64,000 nucleotides of DNA from Nitrospirota bacterium (lineage in GTDB: Bacteria > Nitrospirota > Nitrospiria > Nitrospirales > Nitrospiraceae). Positions within the stretch are counted from its first letter, which is position 1. Every line of letters starts with the position of its first letter. Of the stretch, positions 9,007 through 14,819 are shown piece after piece. A program made the translations under genes and the position numbers. The stretch covers positions 263,832 through 327,831 of the forward strand of contig JBFLWP010000002.1 in the NCBI GenBank assembly GCA_040757595.1, given 5' to 3'. The notes below the pieces were generated by a model, which saw nothing but the letters and a program-made list of their open reading frames with translations, made no database searches and was not told the origin of the DNA.

Positions 9007-9486
9007 ATGAAAGCCAAAGAGGGCGTGCTTGATTTCTTGCAGAAGGTGGTCACGCTTGAGCTGACGGCGGTCCATCACTATCTCTTGCACGCGGCGATGT
9101 GTGAGAACTGGGGCTATGAACGATTGCATCAAGAGCTTCATGAGCGCACGAATGAGGAGTGCGCCCATGTGTCCAAAGTGATTGACCACATGCTCTATCT
9201 GGAAGGTGCTCCGGACGTGCAGAAGCTCGGTGCGGTCCATTCCGGGGAAAGCGTGCCGGACTTGTTCAACGCCGATCTGAAGCTTGAGCAGGAGGACGTA
9301 AAGCTCTTGCGAGAGGCCATCACGCACTGTGCAAAGGCCGGCGATTACACGACCCGCCATCTCTTGGAGGATATGGTGGTGGATTCTGAAGAACACATTG
9401 ACTGGTTTGAAACGCAACTGCGAACGATCAAGCAGGTCGGGCTGGAAAACTACCTGAGCGAGCAGATCAAGAAGGGTGGCTCGTAG
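9007..9486 (+). CDS. bfr: Bacterioferritin-like protein
   Basis: 159 residues, collinear with E. coli Bfr (158 aa) as I remember it. Ferroxidase ligands Glu18, Glu51, His54, Glu94 and His130 are present, and the C-terminus ends LENYLSEQI as in true Bfr. Two key positions differ. The ligand Glu127 is Ser127 (sequence DSEEHIDW), and the haem ligand Met52 is Cys52 (EECAHV), so haem binding and the second iron site are doubtful. The protein is probably a 24-mer iron store or a modified ferritin-like protein. GAGGAGAGGGAG precedes the ATG. A Bfd-like ferredoxin at 11630 could be its iron-release partner. Confidence 0.85.
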   Translation: MKAKEGVLDFLQKVVTLELTAVHHYLLHAAMCENWGYERLHQELHERTNEECAHVSKVIDHMLYLEGAPDVQKLGAVHSGESVPDLFNADLKLEQEDVKLLREAITHCAKAGDYTTRHLLEDMVVDSEEHIDWFETQLRTIKQVGLENYLSEQIKKGGS

Positions 9487-9552
9487 GAGCGCGTTCCAAG
9501 CGGATGCAAAAGCCTTTGGAGCATGACCGCGCCCGTTGGCTTGTGTGGAGAT

Positions 9553-9891
9553 TCATGGCTGGCAGACGGGGCACTTGAGCGGTTCAGCTCCGGCCATGTA
9601 CACGTAGCGATCCTGGTCGTACTCGACGATGAAGATCCATAGGCCATCAGCCGCAGCTTGGGCTTCAATTTCAGGAATCGTCTGCACAGTCCAGCCGGAC
9701 CAGGTGACCTGGTGTAGGGTCACGACATCGGGAACGCCGTCCCCGGTTCGGTCGTAATGCACTTCAATCAGCCCGTTTGGCAGGACCTCCCACCCGATCG
9801 GTTCGCCGGGGTTGTCTGGCTGGGCTGCCGTGGCTAGGCCGACGGAACAGACCAGACAGAAGAAACAAACCCGAAAAACCCATTTGCCCAT
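9553..9891 (-). CDS. Secreted hypothetical protein
   Basis: 112 residues from ATG 9891 (GAGGTG upstream). A clear signal peptide (GKWVFRVCFFCLVCSVGLATAA) is followed by a short soluble domain with HYDRTGDGVPDVVTLHQV, which resembles single EF-hand/FG-GAP-like calcium-binding repeats (DRTGDGVPD), and ends in CPVCQP. An alternative ATG at 9912 has AGGAGG only 2 bp away. Function unknown. It is the last gene of the leftward group of small genes and is convergent with the bacterioferritin-like gene. Confidence 0.6.
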   Translation of the reverse strand: MGKWVFRVCFFCLVCSVGLATAAQPDNPGEPIGWEVLPNGLIEVHYDRTGDGVPDVVTLHQVTWSGWTVQTIPEIEAQAAADGLWIFIVEYDQDRYVYMAGAEPLKCPVCQP

Positions 9892-9923
9892 GGCGGTCCA
9901 CCTCTTCAACATTTCCTCCTCTT

Positions 9924-10091
9924 CTATGGGATCTCGATGGGAGATGCGTTGAACATGGCCTCCGCGATCCGGGCGAGGATCTTCCACATCCACAAGCCGA
10001 CGATGGTCAGGATGATCATCCCGACCGAGGCCGTCAGGCTGATGAGCACCGCCCTCTCCCCGTCCGGCGTATGGAAACGCCGCCCAAACAT
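9924..10091 (-). CDS. Small single-pass membrane protein
   Basis: 55 residues from ATG 10091. One strong membrane helix (AVLISLTASVGMIILTIVGL, about 14-33) is preceded by a basic, Arg-rich N-terminus. The frame is open further upstream, but that region is already used by the zinc-ribbon gene in another frame, so a short start is preferred. No good ribosome site is visible. Eleven bases separate its stop from the alternative start of the next gene. Function unknown. Confidence 0.45.
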   Translation of the reverse strand: MFGRRFHTPDGERAVLISLTASVGMIILTIVGLWMWKILARIAEAMFNASPIEIP

Positions 10092-10132
10092 GCGCGTCTC
10101 GTATGACTGTAAATCTTTACGGAATTGTGTTC

Positions 10133-10297
10133 TCAGCCGGTGGACCCACCAACGGGAATCCTCCCTTTCGTTGGATATCCCAGCTCGACTGAAAGCGCTG
10201 CGCCGGTAATAGCGTAACGGCAGTTTCCGCAGGTCCAGTACGCCCCCGTTGGGGTCAAGCTGCGCTGTTGACACCTTGGACAGTGAAGAACCTTCAT
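10133..10297 (-). CDS. Tiny zinc-ribbon protein
   Basis: 54 residues beginning MKVLHCPRC with a second pair CGNC near residues 23-26, forming a C-X2-C...C-X2-C zinc ribbon, followed by a basic tail. GGGAGG lies 4 bp before the ATG, which fixes the start; the frame runs open upstream into the MITE-like element but has no start signal there. It belongs to a leftward run of very small genes, several with Cys pairs. Function unknown; a nucleic-acid or protein-binding adaptor is possible. Confidence 0.65.
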   Translation of the reverse strand: MKVLHCPRCQQRSLTPTGAYWTCGNCRYAITGAALSVELGYPTKGRIPVGGSTG

Positions 10298-10310
10298 GGA
10301 TCCTCCCGAT

Positions 10311-10518
10311 CTAGCAGGCTGTTGAAAAACCGTTTTGCTACCTCGGCACACAGCGCGGCGCGAGGTCGCAGACGTAATCAGAGGACACCACAGGATGTTC
10401 AAAAAGGCCGTCCAGCGCGGCCGCAGCCAGCGAGGAGGCGAGGCGTACTCTTTTCGGTACGTTGAGCCTCTGAGCGCCGCGAGAACAAAGCTGGCGGACT
10501 TTTTCAACATCCTGCTAG
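10311..10518. mobile_element. MITE-like palindromic element with 19-bp terminal inverted repeats
   Basis: The 208-bp unit starts CTAGCAGGCTGTTGAAAAA and ends with the inverse, TTTTTCAACATCCTGCTAG; the ends match at 18 of 19 positions. Both ends carry CTAG, which could be the target duplication. From about 10390 an inner sub-unit begins CAGGATGTTCAAAAAGGCC and pairs with GGCGGACTTTTTCAACATC near the right end, so a second, nested inverted repeat exists. The centre has GTAC-TCTTTTCG-GTAC flanked by GAGGC/GCCTC. No transposase is encoded, so it would be non-autonomous. I have seen similar GTTGAAAAA-type palindromes in other genomes but cannot name the family. Confidence 0.7.
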
Positions 10519-10733
10519 TGACAGACCATGTCGTTCTGTCCCTGAGCGAGGATTGACTCTCGGCCGGCGATGACGTGCTGGAGATGGGCAGCCAACCGGC
10601 CCACTTCTCCGGCAAAGCGCATGAACTCTTCGCGCTCGAAGTGCAGCGTCATCGGTCCATAGGTGAAGTGCAATCTCCCGCAGCCGCACACATTCAGCAC
10701 CGTCTGCCCATTGCCTTGGATCACTTTCTGCAC
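10515..10733 (-). CDS. Small conserved-looking protein of unknown function
   Basis: 72 residues from a GTG with GGAGGAG 8 bp upstream. It contains VCGCGRLHFTYG and a charged helix (FEREEFMRFAGEVGRLAAHL). Its TAG stop lies in the terminal CTAG of the MITE-like element, so the element may have truncated it or supplied the stop codon. It lies between the redoxin gene and the element in a leftward series. No family recognised. Confidence 0.65.
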   Translation of the reverse strand: MQKVIQGNGQTVLNVCGCGRLHFTYGPMTLHFEREEFMRFAGEVGRLAAHLQHVIAGRESILAQGQNDMVCH

Positions 10734-10762
10734 GTCGTTTTCTCCTCCTTGTTTGCGTTGAA

Positions 10763-10806
10763 AGTTCAGCCCTCAGCGATCACCGCGGTGGGCTGAGGGT
10801 TGAGTG
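10763..10806. repeat. Stuttered palindrome, TCAGCC/GGCTGA word family
   Basis: TTCAGCCCTCAGC and GGCTGAGGGTTGAG face each other around GATCACCGCGGTG, itself partly palindromic (CACCGCGGTG). The stem overlaps the 3' end of the redoxin-like frame, so its last residues are encoded by the repeat. Confidence 0.55.
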
Positions 10807-11327
10807 GCGAGCACCGGCGTTTGAGCCTGGCTACTCAGTCCTGCGGATCGGTGACGGCTGCCTACCGAGCACCGTGTATCCGGGCGTTGGCTCGCGCCGA
10901 CAATCTCCAGAATTGCGGCCATGCCCCGGCCATTGAGGTCATGCACCAGGTGGAACCGAAAGAGGCCGGCCGGATCGATCAGGAACGTCTGACACCTGGC
11001 TGCCCTGCTCGTCCGCGCCATTCCGTAGCTGCGACGGAGCCGCCCCAAGGGATCGGCCAGCAGGGGGACGCGAAGCTTCCCGAACTGGCTGCACCAGGAA
11101 CTGAGCAGCGTGGGGGTGTCGGGGATCGTCGCGAGAAGGGTCGCGTCCGCCTTGGAAAAGGCCTCGGATTGCCGATCCAGAAACACGCTCTCGATCAAGC
11201 CCAGCGAGGGAGGGAAGCACAAGGCTACCCATCGGCCCTGGAAGAGAGCGGAGTCAATGTAGGTCATGGCTCCCTGGATCAGTGCCGGAACCCGGAATCG
11301 AGGCGCTTTGTCGCCGATCTGTTGCAT
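10773..11327 (-). CDS. Peroxiredoxin-like (AhpC/TSA fold) protein lacking the peroxidatic Cys
   Basis: 184 residues from ATG 11327 with GGAGG 6 bp upstream. The N-terminus (IGDKAPRFRVPAL) and the following FQGRWVALCFPPSL are thioredoxin-fold peroxiredoxin sequence, and LLADPLGRLRRSYG and TFLIDPAGLFRF match later strands. Where peroxiredoxins have P-X3-T/S-X2-C, this protein reads PPSLGLIESVFL with no cysteine, so normal peroxidase chemistry is unlikely. Two other cysteines (in SSWCSQF and ARCQTF) could act differently. The C-terminal tail after about residue 150 is low-complexity and partly encoded by a stuttered palindrome. Confidence 0.7.
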   Translation of the reverse strand: MQQIGDKAPRFRVPALIQGAMTYIDSALFQGRWVALCFPPSLGLIESVFLDRQSEAFSKADATLLATIPDTPTLLSSWCSQFGKLRVPLLADPLGRLRRSYGMARTSRAARCQTFLIDPAGLFRFHLVHDLNGRGMAAILEIVGASQRPDTRCSVGSRHRSAGLSSQAQTPVLATQPSAHRGDR

Positions 11328-11340
11328 GGCAAGCCTCCGG

Positions 11341-11568
11341 TCATTGCGAACGATGGCGGTGCCGGTCTTGCGTATGTCCCGATCCGATCCCGCCTGGTCT
11401 GGGGCGCCTGTCGTGACAGTGAGCAGCGGGTCCATGCGGCTTACGTCCGGGCAGAATCTGCACCATGGGCAAGGCCCCGCAATTGATGCACTTCCACAGA
11501 TCTGCCCGCATGTAAAAATCCATCGATGGTTCGGATACCAGCAGGCCAGCGCACTTCGGACAAGTCAT
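11341..11568 (-). CDS. Small zinc-ribbon protein
   Basis: 75 residues, starting MTCPKCAGLL with a second pair CINCG about 25 residues later: a C-X2-C...C-X2-C zinc ribbon. The C-terminal part is His/Arg-rich. GAGGAG precedes the ATG. It ends 13 bp before the redoxin-like gene and starts after the Bfd-like gene, so the three probably form one transcript from the Fur-controlled promoter at 12047-12090. Function unknown. Confidence 0.65.
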   Translation of the reverse strand: MTCPKCAGLLVSEPSMDFYMRADLWKCINCGALPMVQILPGRKPHGPAAHCHDRRPRPGGIGSGHTQDRHRHRSQ

Positions 11569-11629
11569 GATCTCCTCGCTTGTTTAACAAACTGGCCAAG
11601 CCATCAGGTCTGAGTGCATCACCCGGCAG

Positions 11630-11902
11630 TCACCGCCGATCGGGCAGATGGCTTGCTCCGGCGGATGGGTTAGCAAATCGGTTCCCCGTTCGCTCTTGCT
11701 TTCGAGTTGCGTGTCGAAGCTGAACGGGCAAGCTCCTTACGGCGAGCTGGCCGACGATCGCGTCCAGCCGCTCTTCGCACCGACCGCAGCAGGTGTCGTC
11801 GAGACCCATCTCCAGCTTGATCTCGTGACAGGACCCGGAGTGGCGCTCGACCATTTCAAGAAACCGGGCCTCGGTGATTCCTTTACAGAGGCAGACATAC
11901 AT
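11630..11902 (-). CDS. bfd: Bacterioferritin-associated ferredoxin-like [2Fe-2S] protein
   Basis: 90 residues from ATG 11902 with GGGAGG upstream. It starts MYVCLCKGIT as E. coli Bfd does, and has CCGRC at 38-42, giving Cys4, Cys6, Cys39 and Cys42 as [2Fe-2S] ligands. Bfd reduces the iron core of bacterioferritin and releases Fe2+. The C-terminal 40 residues are an extra basic tail. It is the first gene after a consensus promoter overlapped by a Fur box, so low iron should induce it, as expected for an iron-mobilising protein. Confidence 0.8.
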   Translation of the reverse strand: MYVCLCKGITEARFLEMVERHSGSCHEIKLEMGLDDTCCGRCEERLDAIVGQLAVRSLPVQLRHATRKQERTGNRFANPSAGASHLPDRR

Positions 11903-11966
11903 GCGGCACCTCCCTGCAACGGCTTGCCCGATACTGTCTGGTCGCTGAGATGGGAACACGTTGTCC

Positions 11967-12010
11967 CCTTGAAAACAGAAAAGCCCAGCGCGACCGTGGT
12001 CGCCTGGGCT
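11967..12010 (-). terminator. Intrinsic-terminator-like hairpin in the leader of the Bfd-like operon
   Basis: Read leftward, AGCCCAGGCGACC pairs with GGTCGCGCTGGGCT (one bulge) and is followed by TTTTCTGTTTTC. It lies between the Fur-controlled promoter and the Bfd-like ATG, about 65 bp before that gene, so it would act as an attenuator or as a partial terminator rather than end an upstream operon. Confidence 0.65.
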
Positions 12011-12046
12011 CCGGGGTCTAGGCCCCTCTAGCCTTAGTAATAGTTA

Positions 12047-12090
12047 TGAGAATCAATATCAATTATATTGCGAGCCATCCTCTCTGTCAA
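12047..12090 (-). promoter_or_regulatory. Consensus sigma70 promoter with Fur box for the Bfd-like operon
   Basis: On the minus strand TTGACA (12090-12085), a 17-bp spacer and TATAAT (12067-12062) match the consensus exactly. TGAGAAT-C-AATATCA (12047-12061) is a 7-1-7 Fur box with two mismatches and covers the predicted start site. Fur-Fe2+ should block initiation. Confidence 0.75.
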
Positions 12091-12178
12091 CAACTTTTTC
12101 TCGCCCTTCGAAGAGCGGTTCCCGCCCATTCACTAAAGCCCCGAGCGAAGGGGAAAGAATCGATCCCGCTGTTCAGGA

Positions 12179-12300
12179 GAGGGGCGGGGGCCCGGAGGAA
12201 CCGGGGCCCCCGCTGGAAACCCGTTGCGCAGGGCTGCTACTTCTCTCGCGAGCACAGGCCTGTCGCAACGGGTGGATGGGCGGGTGGCACAACCCGCCCA
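12179..12300. repeat. Group of strong inverted repeats downstream of the HD-GYP gene
   Basis: Three hairpins fill this gap: GCGGGGGCCCGG/CCGGGGCCCCCGC (12184-12213), ACCCGTTGCG/CGCAACGGGT (12219-12228 and 12264-12273) and TGGGCGGGT/ACCCGCCCA (12277-12285 and 12292-12300). The last lies about 10 bp after the HD-GYP stop and may end that transcript, although no U-run follows. The middle word pair recurs inside thiC (39623-39650). Confidence 0.5.
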
Positions 12301-12309
12301 GATATGCAC

Positions 12310-12981
12310 CTATCCAAGCCCGTTAGCGAGAGTGAGAGGTACGCTGGTCACAGGCTGGAGCTCGAGCCGGACGAAGGTCTCAACGAGATCGGGCTCCAAT
12401 TGCGAGCCGGCGACCAACCGGAGCAGGCGCAGAGCCGACTCGTGGTCCCGCGCCGGACTGTACGGCCGGTCCGACGTGAGGGCGTCGAAGGTGTCGGCTA
12501 CGGCGAGCACGCGCGAACCAAGAGGGATGAGTGGGCCACGCAGCCCGTACGGATAGCCGGCTCCGTCCCACCGTTCGTGATGGTGCGCGATCCAAATGGC
12601 TGCGGTCTGGAGAAAACCGAACGGCTCCAGCAGCTCGGCGCCGGCCCTCGGGTGCGATTGGACCACGGCATATTCATCCATCGTGAGAGGACCGCGCTTG
12701 TAGAGAATCTCGTCTGGCATGGCCAGCTTGCCGAGATCGTGGAGCACCGCTGCGTACCACAGGTCGATCAAGTCGTCCGGGGAAAATCCGGCCGCACGTC
12801 CAAGGAGGACCGCGTAACGGGCGGTCCTGGTTCCGTGGTGATAGAGGTCAGGGTCCTTGATCGCCATGACTCTGGCGAGTCCGAGTAACATGTCGGAGCG
12901 CGAAGCGGCCTGGCACGCACGGTCGAGCAGATCTTCGGTCGCAGGATCGAGTTGGTACCGAGAGGGTTGTTTGACTGGCAT
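12310..12981 (-). CDS. HD-GYP-type cyclic di-GMP phosphodiesterase
   Basis: 223 residues, a stand-alone HD-GYP domain. VLHDLGKLAMPDEIL supplies the HD metal ligands and HHERWDGAGYPYGLRG is the GYP signature. Such enzymes hydrolyse c-di-GMP to pGpG or GMP. There is no sensor or receiver domain, so it must be controlled by expression or by partners. GAAGGAG precedes the ATG. Only about 20 bp separate the start from a perfect terminator hairpin, leaving no room for a promoter, so expression probably depends on read-through. The window's GGDEF regulator is at 54039. Confidence 0.85.
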   Translation of the reverse strand: MPVKQPSRYQLDPATEDLLDRACQAASRSDMLLGLARVMAIKDPDLYHHGTRTARYAVLLGRAAGFSPDDLIDLWYAAVLHDLGKLAMPDEILYKRGPLTMDEYAVVQSHPRAGAELLEPFGFLQTAAIWIAHHHERWDGAGYPYGLRGPLIPLGSRVLAVADTFDALTSDRPYSPARDHESALRLLRLVAGSQLEPDLVETFVRLELQPVTSVPLTLANGLG

Positions 12982-13000
12982 GGCAACTCCTTCTCTGTGT

Positions 13001-13041
13001 AAAAACAACAGAGCCCAAGGCCGCCGGCGGCCTTGGGCTCT
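13001..13041 (-). terminator. Perfect 32-bp palindrome with U-tract, end of the porin operon
   Basis: 13010-13041 is a perfect palindrome with a 16-bp half-site. Read leftward it is followed by GTTGTTTTTACAC, as in an intrinsic terminator. Just before it (13090-13042, minus strand) GGACGG and CCGTCC enclose about 37 nt that could form another structure. It separates the membrane-protein gene at 13092 from the HD-GYP gene. Confidence 0.75.
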
Positions 13042-13091
13042 GGACGGGAAGTCTCTGGCCTTGATCGCTCTTGTGAAACGCTAGCCGTCCA

Positions 13092-13604
13092 TCAACCTGG
13101 GCTCTTCCGAGCCACGAGTGGCTGCTTCAGAAACCACATCTCATAGAGCGGAACGACCATGGTGACAAGGAACGCGACGACCATGAGGATGTCGCCTGCC
13201 AGCAGCGTCAACACGAAGAATGGGGCGACGTAGGCGATCAGCCAGGGCGAGACGAGATCAAACCCTACGCCGGCGAAGGCCGCCCAGGTTGTCCAGGCCT
13301 TCGTACGGTCGCTGGCGCCGGTCAGGTAAAGTACATGCACGAGGATGATGAAGGTGACCGGCATGGTGAACAGATGAAAATGGGTGACCTCCGCTAGCTC
13401 CCGGAAGGACATGGGCTCCCCGAACGTGGCGTCCGAGCCCCGGTAGTGGTCGGCGATGCCTTGCGGAGACAAGCCCGTCATGCTGTGGGCCCAGTAGAAG
13501 CTGAAGGCAAAGGCGGCCAACGTGAACAGGAGAAACAACGTGTAGATGAGCCGGATGTGACGGTCCGTATCCCGCAGGCGGAAACGTGCGTTGAAATTGC
13601 GCAT
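13092..13604 (-). CDS. Four-helix integral membrane protein, possible electron-transfer partner
   Basis: 170 residues with about four membrane helices (near 18-40, 72-95, 103-125 and 128-155) and a periplasmic loop after helix 1. Histidines cluster at the start of helix 2 (THFHLFTMPVTF) and one is in its middle (ILVHVLYL), a spacing that could bind haem or a quinone, but this is inference. It follows the FMN-binding protein gene by 14 bp in the same operon, which suggests a membrane anchor or electron donor for that protein. No named family recognised. Confidence 0.7.
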   Translation of the reverse strand: MRNFNARFRLRDTDRHIRLIYTLFLLFTLAAFAFSFYWAHSMTGLSPQGIADHYRGSDATFGEPMSFRELAEVTHFHLFTMPVTFIILVHVLYLTGASDRTKAWTTWAAFAGVGFDLVSPWLIAYVAPFFVLTLLAGDILMVVAFLVTMVVPLYEMWFLKQPLVARKSPG

Positions 13605-13618
13605 GTCTGCCAGGTCCC

Positions 13619-14314
13619 TCAGCGTCCGAAGATCAGATCCAGGAAGCCCTTCTCTTGACGCCGAGCCACAACCTGGTCGCTGCCCTTGCCGATCGGCTTC
13701 AAGTACATCTCGTCAATCAGAACCAGCACCCGCTTGACCCCGGCGCTCATGGACCGGACCGACATCGTCGCGCCGGAAATGTTGATGATGTCCTTGTTGA
13801 GCCGGAGGGGATCGAGGACCGTCTTTCCTTCATACTGGTAGTTAAACCGCTTCCGGCCGACCTCGCTGCCGCGGGCGTCCCGGAACACCATCAGCTCGAC
13901 GTTCGTGACTTCGCCGGTGTTATCAGTCCCGACCATGTAAGTCATGTGCTTGTACTTCCCGATCGTGTTGCTGACCATTGCATACCCGTCAACCCTAGCT
14001 CCGGTCTCGCCGATGTAGATCTCGAATTCTTCCTCGGGAAACTTCCAGCCGATGCGGGATTCGACCACCTGCTTCTTCTCCGGAGTCAGACGGATGGTCT
14101 CTTTCTTGATCCGCTCGGACTTTGGCAGCATGAGCTTGAGGGCTTCCTCCTCGGTCATGAACTCCTCGCCCCATTTGGCGATTTCTTCCTCGGTGATGTA
14201 CCGGCGCAGCTCGTCGTCCCAGATCTTCTGGGCGGCCTGGACCGGTAGGGGCGCCAGGCCGATGACCACAGCGAGGGCGAAGGCTTTCGGGGCGGTTTTC
14301 AGGTCGGAGAACAT
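13619..14314 (-). CDS. Exported FMN-binding domain protein, likely flavinylated by ApbE
   Basis: 231 residues. A signal peptide ends near PVQAAQK (residue 28). The C-terminal half is an FMN_bind domain; ISGATMSVRS (about 179-188) matches the S/T-G-A-T-x-S/T flavinylation motif, with Thr183 the predicted FMN acceptor. A helical linker (EEEIAKWGEEFMTEEEALKL) precedes it. GGAGCGGGG precedes the ATG, which overlaps the upstream lipoprotein gene by 16 bp. ApbE, which transfers FMN from FAD, is encoded 3 kb away in the divergent operon. Role: extracytoplasmic one-electron carrier (inference). Confidence 0.85.
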   Translation of the reverse strand: MFSDLKTAPKAFALAVVIGLAPLPVQAAQKIWDDELRRYITEEEIAKWGEEFMTEEEALKLMLPKSERIKKETIRLTPEKKQVVESRIGWKFPEEEFEIYIGETGARVDGYAMVSNTIGKYKHMTYMVGTDNTGEVTNVELMVFRDARGSEVGRKRFNYQYEGKTVLDPLRLNKDIINISGATMSVRSMSAGVKRVLVLIDEMYLKPIGKGSDQVVARRQEKGFLDLIFGR

Positions 14315-14757
14315 CCCCGCTCCTTCAATTTGACGTTCAACCGCCGCATGAGACCGGCCATCTCCTCTTCCGACGGCTCGGCCGGCTCCCAACCGAAGAG
14401 GCGGGAGCCGCCGCGGAACTTCCAGCGCTCCCGCGTCTCGGCAAAGCTGACCTTGGTCACGTCGTTCAGCCTGGTCACCGTCACGGTGACGCGAGTCCGG
14501 TCCTTGGCGTCTTTCAGCTCGCGACCGAAGATTCCGTACGTCCGACCGGCCACCGGCACCTCCAGCCAACTCGTCTCGATCTTGCCGTTCTCCTTGTCCT
14601 TGAGCGTCACGGAACGGTCCTTCAGCGTGTCCAAGGAGGCGTCCCAGACCTGGGCGTAGGAGCAGACGAGGTACCGGTCCTGGACGCCTTCTATCGAAGC
14701 GCATCCGACGAAGAAGCTGCTGAGGGCGATAACGATGAGATTGCGAAGCAACAACAT
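14299..14757 (-). CDS. Lipoprotein of unknown function
   Basis: 152 residues with a type II signal peptide; the lipobox is FVGC with Cys19. The mature protein has alternating strands with TVTVTRLNDVTKVSF, a small beta-rich domain of the kind seen in many outer-membrane lipoproteins. It lies between the porin and the FMN-binding protein in the same leftward operon and overlaps the latter by 16 bp, so it probably serves the same envelope complex. No named family recognised. Confidence 0.75.
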   Translation of the reverse strand: MLLLRNLIVIALSSFFVGCASIEGVQDRYLVCSYAQVWDASLDTLKDRSVTLKDKENGKIETSWLEVPVAGRTYGIFGRELKDAKDRTRVTVTVTRLNDVTKVSFAETRERWKFRGGSRLFGWEPAEPSEEEMAGLMRRLNVKLKERGCSPT

Positions 14758-14819
14758 TGATAACCTTTTCGAAGGGTAGGTCCCTCCAGCCGATGACGGC
14801 TGGAGGGACCCACAACGGC

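Noticed and set aside
10133-10615. 160-codon reading of the zinc-ribbon gene starting upstream of the MITE-like element
   Set aside because: It would translate the whole palindromic element. The internal ATG at 10297 has a strong GGGAGG site and starts at the first zinc-binding residues.
12046-12888. 280-codon forward frame over the HD-GYP gene
   Set aside because: No ribosome site, starts in the AT-rich Fur promoter, and the HD-GYP gene has full motifs on the reverse strand.
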